A stretch of 64,000 nt of DNA from Taudactylus pleione (lineage: Eukaryota; Chordata; Amphibia; Anura; Myobatrachidae), in contig JAUIMM010000202.1 of assembly GCA_031769625.1 (NCBI GenBank), positions 7,116,001 to 7,180,000 on the forward strand, read 5' to 3'. Both the position numbers and the translations under genes were made by a program. Below the pieces are notes generated by a model, which worked only from the letters and a program-made list of their open reading frames with translations, did no database searches and was not told where the DNA came from. This document shows positions 23,701 through 36,484 of the stretch, piece after piece. How positions within the stretch are numbered: the stretch's first letter is position 1; each line of letters starts with the position of its first letter.

Positions 23701-26700
23701 TCTTGATTCCCTGATTGGCTCAAAAATAGCTGAAATTTAAAATGGTGTTTCATAACTAGCTAAGCCTTAATCTTTACAGTTTGAGGCTTTCCAAAAAGGA
23801 GAAACAGTGCAAACGCACCTGCTAAAGATCCAGCGATGGCGGCAAACCTCACGGAATGATCCTTCTTGTGACAGGTACGAGCTACTAATGGAAGTCATCA
23901 AGCAGATACTTCCTGCCAAAATACTGTGTATGCTTTGATCATCCAGAACTTTCATCCTACTGAACCTGGAGCTCCATGGGGTCCCACATAGTGAACACTG
24001 TCATTCCTCTGCAAATGATTCATGTCTCTATCTTCTCAAAAAAAGACTCCTAAGTTCCATCTTGACTGTAGACAAGATCAGCAGTGGAGAAGAAGGCCAG
24101 CAATTTACCTATTGGCATCAGGGTGGAGACCAAACAGTGGTCAAAGAAAGATTCCTTCTGAATTGGTGTACTCTACTCTACTGCTGTATTACGACACTTT
24201 ATTATATTGTTTGGCATCATATTTACCTAATGTTATCTGCCGTAGCATTTTGTCACTATATAAAATGTTGATGTATCACTGTTATGAATTGTTATCTGCT
24301 GCATTTTAACTTTATGTTTAGCATTATTATATATGTTATACACTTTTTACCTGTATGACATAGTATAATGTGCTTATATTACCATCATGCATTGTCTATA
24401 TTATTTGTACATTGCCGCAGTATTATGTTTTAAGATTAAATTGTAATGTAATAGTTATATGTTGTTAACTTAAGCACATTTGCCTCTGTATATAGCATTG
24501 TTATGTATAATGTTAATACAATGTTATCTTTTGCAAAAATAGAGTTCAATAAATTAATGTATTGTGTTTATACATTGTTGTGTTGGAGAAAATGGTCTTG
24601 ATTCCCTGATTGGCTCAAAAATGTTTTCAATTTAAAATGGTGTTTCATAACTAACTAAGCCTTAATCTTTACAGTTTGAGGCTTTCCAAAAAGGAGAAAC
24701 AGTGCAAACGCACCTGCTAAAGATCCAGCGATGGCGGCAAACCTCACGGAATGATCCTTCTTCTGACAGGTAAGTGCTACTAATGGAAGTCATCAAGCAG
24801 ACACTTCCTGCCAAAATACTGTGTATGCTTTGATCATCCAGAACTTTCATCCTACTGATCCTGGAGCTCCATGGGGTCCCACGTAGTGAACACTGTCATT
24901 CCTCTGCAAATGACTCATGTCTCTATCTTCTCAGCAAAAGACTCCTAAGTTCCATCTTGACTGTAGACAACATCAGCAGTGGAGAAGAAGGCCAGCCATT
25001 TACCTCTTGGCATCAGGGTGGAGACCAAACAGTGGTCAAAGAAAGATTCCTTCTAAATTGGTGTACTCTACTGCTGTATTACGACACTTTATTATATTGT
25101 TTGGCATCATATTTACCTAATGTTATCTGCCGTAGCATTTTGGCCCTATATAAAATGTTGATGTATCACTGTTATGAATTGTTATCTGCTGCATTTTAAC
25201 TTTATGTTTAGCATTATTATATATGTTATACACTTTTTACCTGTATGACATAGTATAATGTGCTTATATATTCCATCATGCATTGTCTATATTATTTGTA
25301 CATTGCCGCAGTATTATGTTTTAAGATTAAATTGTAATGTAATAGTTATATTTTGTTGACTTAAGCATATTTGCCTCTGTATAAAGCATTGTTATGTATT
25401 AAGTTAATACAATGTTATCGTTTGCAAAAAAGTGTTCAATAAATTAATGTATTGTGTTTATACATTGTTGTGATGGAGAAAAGGGTCTTGATTCCCTGAT
25501 TGGCTCAAAAATAGCTTAAATTTAAAATGGTGTTTCATAACTAGCTAAGCCTTAATCTTTACAGTTTGAGGCTTTCCAAAAAGGAGAAACAGTGCAAACG
25601 CAACTGCTAAAGATCCAGCGATTGCGGCAAACCTCACAGAATGATCCTTCTTCTGACAGGTAAGTGCTACTAATGGACGTCATCTAGCAGACACTTCCTG
25701 CCAAAATACTGTGTATGCTTTGATCATCCAGAACTTTCATCCTACTGATCCTGGAGCTCCATGGGGTCCCACGTAGTGAATACTGTCATTCCTCTGCAAA
25801 TGACTCATGTTACTATCTTCTCAGCAAAAGACTCCTAAGTTCCATCTTCACTGTAGACAACATCAGCAGTGGAGAAGAAGGCCAGCCATTTACCTCTTGG
25901 CATCAGAGTGGAGACCAAACAGTGGTCAAAGAAAGATTCCATCTAAATTGGTGTATTCTACCGCTGTATTACGACACTTTATTATATTGTTTGGCATCAT
26001 ATTTACCTAATGTTATCTGCCGTAGCATTTTGTCCCTATATAAAATGTTGATGTATCACTGCTATGAATTGTTATCTGCTGCATTTTAACTTTATGTTTA
26101 ACATTGTTATATATGTTATACACTTTTTACCTGTATGACATAGTATAATGTGCTTATATTACCATCATGCATTGTCTATATTATTTGTACATTGCCGCAG
26201 TATTATGTTTTAAGATTAAATTGTAATATAATAGTTATATGTTGTTGACTTAAGCATATTTGCCTCTGTATAAAGCATTGTTATGTATTATGTTAATACA
26301 ATGTTATCATTTGGAAAAAAAGTGTTCAATAGATTAATGCATTGTGTTTATACATTGTTGTGTTGGAGAAAATTATCTTGATTCCCTGATTGGCTCAAAA
26401 ATAGCTTAAATTTAAAATGGTGTTTCATAACTAGCTAAGCCTTAATCTTTACAGTTTGAGACTTTCCAAAAAGGAGAAACAGTGCAAACGCAACTGCTAA
26501 AGATCCAGCGATGGCGGCAAACCTCACGGAATGATCCTTCTTCTGACAGGTAAGTGCTACTAATGGAAGTCATCAAGCAGATACTTCCAGCCAAAATACT
26601 GTGTATGCTTTGATCATCCAGAACTTTCATCCTACTGAACCTGGAGCTCCATGGGGTCCCACATAGTGAACACTGTCATTCCTCTGCAAATGATTCATGT

Positions 26701-27018
26701 CTCTATCTTCTCAAAAAAAGACTCCTAAGTCCCATCTTGACTGTAGACAAGATCAGCAGTGGAGAAGAAGGCCAGCCATTTACCTCTTGGCATCAGGGTG
26801 GAGACCAAACAGTGGTCAAAGAAAGATTCCTTCTAAATTGGTGTACTCTACCGCTGTATTACGACACATTATTACATTGTTTGGCATCATATTTACCTAA
26901 TGTTATCTGCCGTAGCCTTTTGTCCCTATATAAAATGTTGATGTATGACTGTTATGAATTGTTATCTGCTGCATTTTAACTTTGTGTTTAACATTGTTAT
27001 ATATGTTATACACTTTTT
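20780..27018 (+). repeat. 6239-bp seven-unit block, copy II (tail of unit 24 to unit 31)
   Basis: This is the second copy of the seven-unit block, matching copy I including rare variants such as GTAGCCTTTTG in units 24 and 31 and TGTTATATTTTG-type changes after units 22 and 29. I saw almost no differences by eye between the copies within the shared part. The copy overlaps nothing foreign and leads into units 32-33, which are K-head units of the kind that dominates the next region. Confidence 0.92.
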
Positions 27019-28750
27019 ACCTGTATGACATAGTATAATGTGCTTATATTACCATCATGCATTATCTATATTATTTGTACATTGCCGCAGTATTATGTTT
27101 TAAGATTAAATTGTAATGTAATAGTTATATGCTGTTGACTTAAGCATATTTGCCTCTGTATAAAGCATTGTTATGTATTATGTTAATACAATGTTATCTT
27201 TTGCAAAAATAGAGTTCAATAAATTAATGTATTGTGTTTATACATTGTTGTGTTGGAGAAAAGGGTCTTGATTCCCTGATTGGCTCAAAAATGTTTTAAA
27301 TTTAAAATGGTGTTTCATAACTAGCTAAGCCTTAATCTTTACAGTTTGAGGCTTTCCAAAAAGGAGAAACAGTGCAAACGCACCTGCCAAAGATCCAGCA
27401 ATGGCGGCAAACCTCACAGAATGATCCTTCTTCTGACAGGTAAGTGCTACTAATGGACGTCATCTAGCAGATACTTCCTGCCAAAATACTGTGTATGCTT
27501 TGATCATCCAGAACTTTCATCCTACTGAACCTGGAGCTCCATGGGGTCCCACATAGTGAACACTGTCATTCCTCTGCAAATGATTCATGTCTCTATCTTC
27601 TCAAAAAAAGACTCCTAAGTTCCATCTTGACTGTAGACAAGATCAGCAGTGGAGAAGAAGGCCAGCCATTTACCTCTTGGCATCAGGGTGGAGACCAAAC
27701 AGTGGTCAAAGAAAGATTCCTTCTAAATTGGTGTACTCTACCGCTGTATTACGACACATTATTACATTGTTTGGCATCATATTTACCTAATGTTATCTGC
27801 CGTAGCATTTTGTCCCTATATAAAATGTTGATGTATCACTGCTATGAATTGTTATCTGCTGCATTTTAACTTTATGTTTAACATTATTATATATGTTATA
27901 CACTTTTTACCTGTATGACATAGTATAATGTGCTTATATTACCATCATGCATTGTCTATATTATTTGTACATTGCCACAGTATTATGTTTTAAGATTAAA
28001 TTGTAATGTAATAGTTATATGTTGTTGACTTAAGCACATTTGCCTCTGTATATAGCATTGTTATGTATTATGTTAATACAATGTTATCTTTTGCAAAAAT
28101 AGAGTTCAATAAATTAATGTATTGTGTTTATACATTGTTGTGTTGGAGAAAAGGGTCTTGATTCCCTGATTGGCTCAAAAATAGCTTAAATTTAAAATGG
28201 TGTTTCATAACTAGCTAAGCCTTAATCTTTACAGTTTGATGCTTTCCAAAAAGGAGAAACAGTGCAAACGCACCTGCTAAAGATCCAGCGATGGCGGCAA
28301 ACCTCACGGATTGATCCTTCTTGTGACAGGTAAGTGCTACTAATGGAAGTCATCAAGCAGATACTTCCTGCCAAAATACTGTGTATGCTTTGGTCATCCA
28401 GAACTTTCATCCTACTGAACCTGGAGCTCCATGGGGTCCCACATAGTGAACCCTGTCATTCCTCTGCAAATGATTCATGTCTCTATCTTCTCAAAAAAAG
28501 ACTCCTAAGTTCCATCTTGACTGTAGACAAGATCAGCAGTGGAGAAGAAGGCCAGCCATTTACCTCTTGGCATCAGGGTGGAGACCAAACAGTGGTCAAA
28601 GAAAGATTCCTTCTAAATTGGTGTACTCTACTGCTGTATTACGACACTTTATTATATTGTTTGGCATCATATTTACCTAATGTTATCTGCCGTAGCATTT
28701 TGGCCCTATATAAAATGTTGATGTATCACTGTTATGAATTGTTATCTGCT
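27019..28750 (+). repeat. Units 32-33, linking region between blocks
   Basis: These are two K-head units of standard length. Unit 32 (anchor 27587) has GATCCAGCAATGG and TGCCAAAG upstream of it. Unit 33 (anchor 28477) carries TTTGATGCTTTCC, GGATTGATCC and CTTTGGTCATCC, the same combination found in units 48 and 55. The order 33-34-35 is therefore the ancestor-like counterpart of 55-56-57. Confidence 0.75.
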
Positions 28751-28759
28751 GCATTTTAA
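28343..28759 (+). other. Longest ATG-initiated frame of the window, intron-retaining form (unit 33)
   Basis: In unit 33 the TGA of the candidate intron is TGG (CTTTGGTCATCC) and the TAG seen in other units is AAG. The frame is therefore open from an ATG just after the donor, through the intron and into the terminal exon, to the usual TAA: 138 codons. It includes a Leu-rich segment in the former intron and the same hydrophobic C-terminus. Units 48 and 55 have the same frame. This could be an unspliced coding form, or it could just follow from losing one stop. No homologue was recognised. Confidence 0.25.
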
Positions 28760-30529
28760 CTTTATGTTTAGCATTATTATATATGTTATACACTTTTTAC
28801 CTGTATGACATAGTATAATGTGCTTATATATTCCATCATGCATTGTCTATATTATTTGTACATTGCCGCAGTATTATGTTTTAAGATTAAATTGTAATGT
28901 AATAGTTATATGTTGTTGACTTAAGCATATTTGCCTCTGTATAAAGCATTGTTATGTATTATGTTAATACAATGTTATCGTTTGCAAAAAAGTGTTCAAT
29001 AAATTAATGTATTGTGTTTATACATTGTTGTGATGGAGAAAAGGGTCTTGATTCCCTGATTGGCTCAAAAATGGCTTAAATTTAAAATGGTGTTTCATAA
29101 CTAGCTAAGCCTTAATCTTTACAGTTTGAGGCTTTCCAAAAAGGAGAAACAGTGCAAACGCAACTGCTAAAGATCCAGCGATTGCGGCAAACCTCACAGA
29201 ATGATCCTTCTTCTGACAGGTAAGTGCTACTAATGGACGTCATCTAGCAGACACTTCCTGCCAAAATACTGTGTATGCTTTGATCATCCAGAACTTTCTT
29301 CCTACTGATCCTGGAGCTCCATGGGGTCCCACGTAGTGAACACTGTCATTCCTCTGCAAATGACTCATGTTCCTATCTTCTCAGCAAAAGACTCCTAAGT
29401 TCCATCTTCACTGTAGACAACATCAGCAGTGGAGAAGAAGGCCAGCCATTTACCTCTTGGCATCAGAGTGGAGACCAAACAGTGGTCAAAGAAAGATTCC
29501 ATCTAAATTGGTGTATTCTACCGCTGTATTACGACACTTTATTATATTGTTTGGCATCATATTTACCTAATGTTATCTGCCGTAGCATTTTGTCCCTATA
29601 TAAAATGTTGATGTATCACTGTTATGAATTGTTATCTGCTGCATTTAACTTTATATTTAACATTGTTATATATGTTATACACTTTTTACCTGTATGACAT
29701 AGTATAATGTGCTTATATTACCATCATGCATTGTCTATATTATTTGTACATTGCCGCAGTATTATGTTTTAAGATTAAATTGTAATATAATAGTTATATG
29801 TTTTTGACTTAAGCACATTTGCCTCTGTATATAGCATTGTTATGTATTATGTTAATACAATGTTATCTTTTGCAAAAATAGAGTTCAATAAATTAATGTA
29901 TTGTGTTTATACATTGTTGTGTTGGAGAAAAGGGTCTTGATTCCCTGATTGGCTCAAAAACAGCTTAAATTTAAAATGGTGTTTCATAACTAGCTAAGCC
30001 TTAATCTTTACAGTTTGAGGCTTTCCAAAAAGGAGAAACAGTGCAAACGCACCTGCTAAAGATCCAGCGATGGCGGCAAACCTCACGGAATGATCCTTCT
30101 TCTGACAGGTAAGTGCTACTAATGGAAGTCATCAAGCAGACACTTCCTGCCAAAATACTGTGTATGCTTTGATCATCCAGAACTTTCATCCTACTGATCC
30201 TGGAGCTCCATGGGGTCCCACGTAGTGAACAGTGTCATTCCTCTGCAAATGACTCATGTCTCTATCTTCTCAGCAAAAGACTCCTAAGTTGCATCTTGAC
30301 TGTAGACAACATCAGCAGTAGAGAAGAAGGCCAGCCATTTACCTCTTGGCATCAGGGTGGAGACCAAACAGTGGTCAAAGAAAGATTCCTTCTAAATTGG
30401 TGTACTCTACTGCTGTATTACAATACTTTATTATATTGTTTGGCATCATATTTAAGTAATGTTATCTGCCGTAGCATTTTGGCCCTATATAAAATGTTGA
30501 TGTATCACTGTTATGAATTGTTATCTGCT
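28751..30529 (+). repeat. 1779-bp two-unit block, copy I (units 33 tail-35)
   Basis: Units 34 and 35 recur as units 36 and 37 at an offset of 1779 bp (889 + 890). Shared markers are the one-base deletion GCATTTAACTTTATATTT in units 34 and 36, GATTGCGGCA upstream of both, GTTGCATCTTG and CAGCAGTAGAG in units 35 and 37, and TTTAAGTAATG in both. Unit 35 changes from its own head to a unit-33-like tail (TTATATATTCC, GTGATGGAG) between about 30455 and 30604, which marks the exchange point. Confidence 0.85.
29482..29697 (+). other. Terminal-exon frame extended by one-base deletion (unit 34; also 36, 56)
   Basis: Loss of one T (GCATTTAACTTT for GCATTTTAACTTT) removes the usual TAA. The frame runs on for about 15 more codons to a TGA, adding a further hydrophobic stretch. 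Units 36 (to 31476) and 56 (to 49275) share the change. The 889-bp spacing of these units is due to this base. Confidence 0.6.
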
Positions 30530-32308
30530 GCATTTTAACTTTATGTTTAGCATTATTATATATGTTATACACTTTTTACCTGTATGACATAGTATAATGT
30601 GCTTATATATTCCATCATGCATTGTCTATATTATTTGTACATTGCCGCAGTATTATGTTTTAAGATTAAATTGTAATGTAATAGTTATATGTTGTTGACT
30701 TAAGCATATTTGCCTCTGTATAAAGCATTGTTATGTATTATGTTAATACAATGTTATCGTTTGCAAAAAAGTGTTCAATAAATTAATGTATTGTGTTTAT
30801 ACATTGTTGTGATGGAGAAAAGGGTCTTGATTCCCTGATTGGCTCAAAAATAGCATAAATTTAAAATGGTGTTTCATAACTAGCTAAGCCTTAATCTTTA
30901 CAGTTTGAGGCTTTCCAAAAAGGAGAAACAGTGCAAACGCAACTGCTAAAGATCCAGCGATTGCGGCAAACCTCACAGAATGATCCTTCTTCTGACAGGT
31001 AAGTGCTACTAATGGACGTCATCTAGCAGACACTTCCTGCCAAAATACTGTGTATGCTTTGATCATCCAGAACTTTCATCCTACTGATCCTGGAGCTCCA
31101 TGGGGTCCCACGTAGTGAACACTGTCATTCCTCTGCAAATGACTCATGTTCCTATCTTCTCAGCAAAAGACTCCTAAGTTCCATCTTCACTGTAGACAAC
31201 ATCAGCAGTGGAGAAGAAGGCCAGCCATTTACCTCTTGGCATCAGAGTGGAGACCAAACAGTGGTCAAAGAAAGATTCCATCTAAATTGGTGTATTCTAC
31301 CGCTGTATTACTACACTTTATTATATTGTTTGGCATCATATTTACCTAATGTTATCTGCCGTAGCATTTTGTCCCTATATAAAATGTTGATGTATCACTG
31401 TTATGAATTGTTATCTGCTGCATTTAACTTTATATTTAACATTGTTATATATGTTATACACTTTTTACCTGTATGACATAGTATAATGTGCTTATATTAC
31501 CATCATGCATTGTCTATATTATTTGTACATTGCCGCAGTATTATGTTTTAAGATTAAATTGTAATATAATAGTTATATGTTGTTGACTTAAGCACATTTG
31601 CCTCTGTATATAGCATTGTTATGTATTATGTTAATACAATGTTATCTTTTGCAAAAATAGAGTTCAATAAATTAATGTATTGTGTTTATACATTGTTGTG
31701 TTGGAGAAAAGGGTCTTGATTCCCTGATTGGCTCAAAAACAGCTTAAATTTAAAATGGTGTTTCATAACTAGCTAAGCCTTAATCTTTACAGTTTGAGGC
31801 TTTCCAAAAAGGAGAAACAGTGCAAACGCACCTGCTAAAGATCCAGCGATGGCGGCAAACCTCACGGAATGATCCTTCTTCTGACAGGTAAGTGCTACTA
31901 ATGGAAGTCATCAAGCAGACACTTCCTGCCAAAATACTGTGTATGCTTTGATCATCCAGAACTTTCATCCTACTGATCCTGGAGCTCCATGGGGTCCCAC
32001 GTAGTGAACAGTGTCATTCCTCTGCAAATGACTCATGTCTCTATCTTCTCAGCAAAAGACTCCTAAGTTGCATCTTGACTGTAGACAACATCAGCAGTAG
32101 AGAAGAAGGCCAGCCATTTACCTCTTGGCATCAGGGTGGAGACCAAACAGTGGTCAAAGAAAGATTCCTTCTAAATTGGTGTACTCTACTGCTGTATTAC
32201 AACACTTTATTATATTGTTTGGCATCATATTTAAGTAATGTTATCTGCCGTAGCATTTTGGCCCTATATAAAATGTTGATGTATCACTGTTATGAATTGT
32301 TATCTGCT
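30530..32308 (+). repeat. 1779-bp two-unit block, copy II (units 35 tail-37)
   Basis: This is the second copy of the dimer block. Differences seen from copy I include TATTACTACAC for TATTACGACAC in unit 36, AGCATAAATTT near 30853, and AACACTTTA for AATACTTTA in unit 37. After about 32330 unit 37 departs from unit 35 (ATTATTGTATATG). Confidence 0.85.
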
Positions 32309-35300
32309 GCATTTTAACTTTATGTTTAGCATTATTGTATATGTTATACACTTTTTACCTGTATGACATAGTATAATGTGCTTATATTACCATCATGCAT
32401 TGTCTATATTATTTGTACATTGCCGCAGTATTATGTTTTAAGATTAAATTGTAATGTAATAGTTATATGTTGTTGACTTAAGCACATTTGCCTCTGTATA
32501 TAACATTGTTATGTTTTATGTTAATACAATGTTATCTTTTGCAAAAATAGAGTTCAATAAATTAATGTATTGTGTTTATACATTGTTGTGTTGGAGAAAA
32601 GGGTCTTGATTCCCTGATTGGCTCAAAAATAGCTTAAATTTAAAATGGTGTTTCATAACTAGCTAAGCCTTAATCTTTACAGTTTGAGGCTTTCCAAAAA
32701 GGAGAAACAGTGCAAACGCACCTGCTAAAGATCCAGCGATGGCGGCAAACCTCACGAATTGATCCTTCTTGTGACAGGTAAGTGCTACTAATGGAAGTCA
32801 TCAAGCAGATACTTCCTGCCAAAATACTGTGTATGCTTTAGTCATCCAGAACTTTCATCCTACTGAACCTGGAGCTCCATGGGGTCCCACATAGTGAACA
32901 CTGTCATTCCTCTGCAAATGATTCATGTCTCTATCTTCTCAAAAAAAGACTCCTAAGTTCCATCTTGACTGTAGACAAGATCAGCAGTGGAGAAGAAGGC
33001 CAGCCATTTACCTCTTGGCATCAGGGTGGAGACCAAACAGTGGTCAAAGAAAGATTCCTTCTAAATTGGTGTACTCTACCGCTGTATTACGACACATTAT
33101 TACATTGTTTGGCATCATATTTACCTAATGTTATCTGCCGTAGCATTTTGTCCCTATATAAAATGTTGATGTATCACTGCTATGAATTGTTATCTGCTGC
33201 ATTTTAACTTTATGTTTAACATTGTTATATATGTTATACACTTTTTACCTGTATGACATAGTATAATGTGCTTATATTACCATCATGCATTGTCTATATT
33301 ATTAGTACATTGCCGCAGTATTATGTTTTAAGATTAAATTGTAATATAATAGTTATATGTTGTTGACTTAAGCATATTTGCCTCTGTATAAAGCATTGTT
33401 ATGTATTATGTTAATACAATGTTATCATTTGGAAAAAAAGTGTTCAATAGATTAATGCATTGTGTTTATACATTGTTGTGTTGGAGAAAAGGGTCTTGAT
33501 TCCCTGATTGGCTCAAAAATAGCTTAAATTTAAAATGGTGTTTCATAACTAGCTAAGCCTTAATCTTTACAGTTTGAGACTTTCCAAAAAGGAGAAACAG
33601 TGCAAACGCAACTGCTAAAGATCCAGCGATGGCGGCAAACCTCACGGAATGATCCTTCTTCTGACAGGTAAGTGCTACTAATGGAAGACATCAATCAGAT
33701 ACTTCCAGCCAAAATACTGTGTATGCTTTGATCATCCAGAACTTTCATCCTACTGAACCTGGAGCTCCATGGGGTCCCACATAGTGAACACTGTCATTCC
33801 TCTGCAAATGATTCATGTCTCTATCTTCTCAAAAAAAGACTCCTAAGTCCCATCTTGACTGTAGACAAGATCAGCAGTGGAGAAGAAGGCCAGCCATTTA
33901 CCTCTTGGCATCAGGGTGGAGACCAAACAGTGGTCAAAGAAAGATTCCTTCTAAATTGGTGTACTCTACCGCTGTATTACGACACATTATTACATTGTTT
34001 GGCATCATATTTACCTAATGTTATCTGCCGTAGCATTTTGTCCCTATATAAAATGTTGATGTATGACTGTTATGAATTGTTATCTGCTGCATTTTAACTT
34101 TGTGTTTAACATTGTTATATATGTTATACACTTTTTACCTGTATGACATAGTATAATGTGCTTATATTACCATCATGCATTATCTATATTATTTGTACAT
34201 TGCCGCAGTATTATGTTTTAAGATTAAATTGTAATGTAATAGTTATATGCTGTTGACTTAAGCATATTTGCCTCTGTATAAAGCATTGTTATGTATTATG
34301 TTAATACAATGTTATCTTTTGCAAAAATAGAGTTCAATAAATTAATGTATTGTGTTTATACATTGTTGTGTTGGAGAAAAGGGTCTTGATTCCCTGATTG
34401 GCTCAAAAATGTTTTAAATTTAAAATGGTGTTTCATAACTAGCTAAGCCTTAATCTTTACAGTTTGAGGCTTTCCAAAAAGGAGAAACAGTGCAAACGCA
34501 CCTGCTAAATATCCAGCGATGGCGGCAAACCTCACGAATTGATCCTTCTTGTGACAGGTAAGTGCTACTAATGGAAGTCATCAAGCAGATACTTCCTGCC
34601 AAAATACTGTGTATGCTTTAGTCATCCAGAACTTTCATCCTACTGAACCTGGAGCTCCATGGGGTCCCACATAGTGAACACTGTCATTCCTCTGCAAATG
34701 ATTCATGTCTCTATCTTCTCAAAAAAAGACTCCTAAGTTCCATCTTGACTGTAGACAAGATCAGCAGTGGAGAAGAAGGCCAGCCATTTACCTCTTGGCA
34801 TCAGGGTGGAGACCAAACAGTGGTCAAAGAAAGATTCCTTCTAAATTGGTGTACTCTACCGCTGTATTACGACACATTATTACATTGTTTGGCATCATAT
34901 TTACCTAATGTTATCTGCCGTAGCATTTTGTCCCTATATAAAATGTTGATGTATCACTGCTATGAATTGTTATCTGCTGCATTTTAACTTTATGTTTAAC
35001 ATTGTTATATATGTTATACACTTTTTACCTGTATGACATAGTATAATGTGCTTATATTACCATCATGCATTGTCTATATTATTTGTACATTGCCGCAGTA
35101 TTATGTTTTAAGATTAAATTGTAATGTAATAGTTATATGTTGTTGACTTAAGCACATTTGCCTCTGTATATAACATTGTTATGTTTTATGTTAATACAAT
35201 GTTATCTTTTGCAAAAATAGAGTTCAATAAATTAATGTATTGTGTTTATACATTGTTGTGTTGGAGAAAAGGGTCTTGATTCCCTGATTGGCTCAAAAAT

Positions 35301-36484
35301 GTTTTAAATTTAAAATGGTGTTTCATAACTAGCTAAGCCTTAATCTTTACAGTTTGAGGCTTTCCAAAAAGGAGAAACAGTGCAAACGCACCTGCTAAAT
35401 ATCCAGCGATGGCGGCAAACCTCACGAATTGATCCTTCTTGTGACAGGTAAGTGCTACTAATGGAAGTCATCAAGCAGATACTTCCTGCCAAAATACTGT
35501 GTATGCTTTAGTCATCCAGAACTTTCATCCTACTGAACCTGGAGCTCCATGGGGTCCCACATAGTGAACACTGTCATTCCTCTGCAAATGATTCATGTCT
35601 CTATCTTCTCAAAAAAAGACTCCTAAGTCCCATCTTGACTGTAGACAAGATCAGCAGTGGAGAAGAAGGCCAGCCATTTACCTCTTGGCATCAGGGTGGA
35701 GACCAAACAGTGGTCAAAGAAAGATTCCTTCTAAATTGGTGTACTCTACCGCTGTATTACGACACATTATTACATTGTTTGGCATCATATTTACCTAATG
35801 TTATCTGCCGTAGCATTTTGTCCCTATATAAAATGTTGATGTATCACTGCTATGAATTGTTATCTGCTGCATTTTAACTTTATGTTTAACATTGTTATAT
35901 ATGTTATACACTTTTTACCTGTATGACATAGTATAATGTGCTTATATTACCATCATGCATTGTCTATATTATTTGTACATTGCCGCAGTATTATGTTTTA
36001 AGATTAAATTGTAATGTAATAGTTATATGTTGTTGACTTAAGCACATTTGCCTCTGTATATAACATTGTTATGTTTTATGTTAATACAATGTTATCTTTT
36101 GCAAAAATAGAGTTCAATAAATTAATGTATTGTGTTTATACATTGTTGTGTTGGAGAAAAGGGTCTTGATTCCCTGATTGGCTCAAAAACAGCTTATATT
36201 TAAAATGGTGTTTCATAACTAGCTAAGCCTTAATCTTTACAGTTTGAGGCTTTCCAAAAAGGAGAAACAGTGTAAACGCACCTGCTAAAGATCCAGCGAT
36301 GGCGGCAAACCTCACGGAATGATCCTTCTTCTGACAGGTAAGTGCTACTAATGGATGTCATCAAGCAGACACTTCCTGCCAAAATACTGTGTATGCTTTG
36401 ATCATCCAGAACTTTCATCCTACTGATCCTGGAGCTCCATGGGGTCCCACGTAGTGAACAGTGTCATTCCTCTGCAAATGACTC
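32035..36484 (+). repeat. 4450-bp five-unit block, copy I (units 37-41)
   Basis: Units 37-41 recur as 42-46 at exactly 5 x 890 bp. Shared markers are ATTATTGTATATG (32331 and 36781), TATTAGTACATTG after units 38 and 43, GGAAGACATCAATCAG before units 39 and 44, TGCTAAATATCC before units 40, 41, 45 and 46, and CAAAAACAGCTTATATTT before units 42 and 47. Boundaries are given in anchor phase; the match actually spans about 31910 to 36700 against 36360 to 41149, slightly more than one period. Confidence 0.9.
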
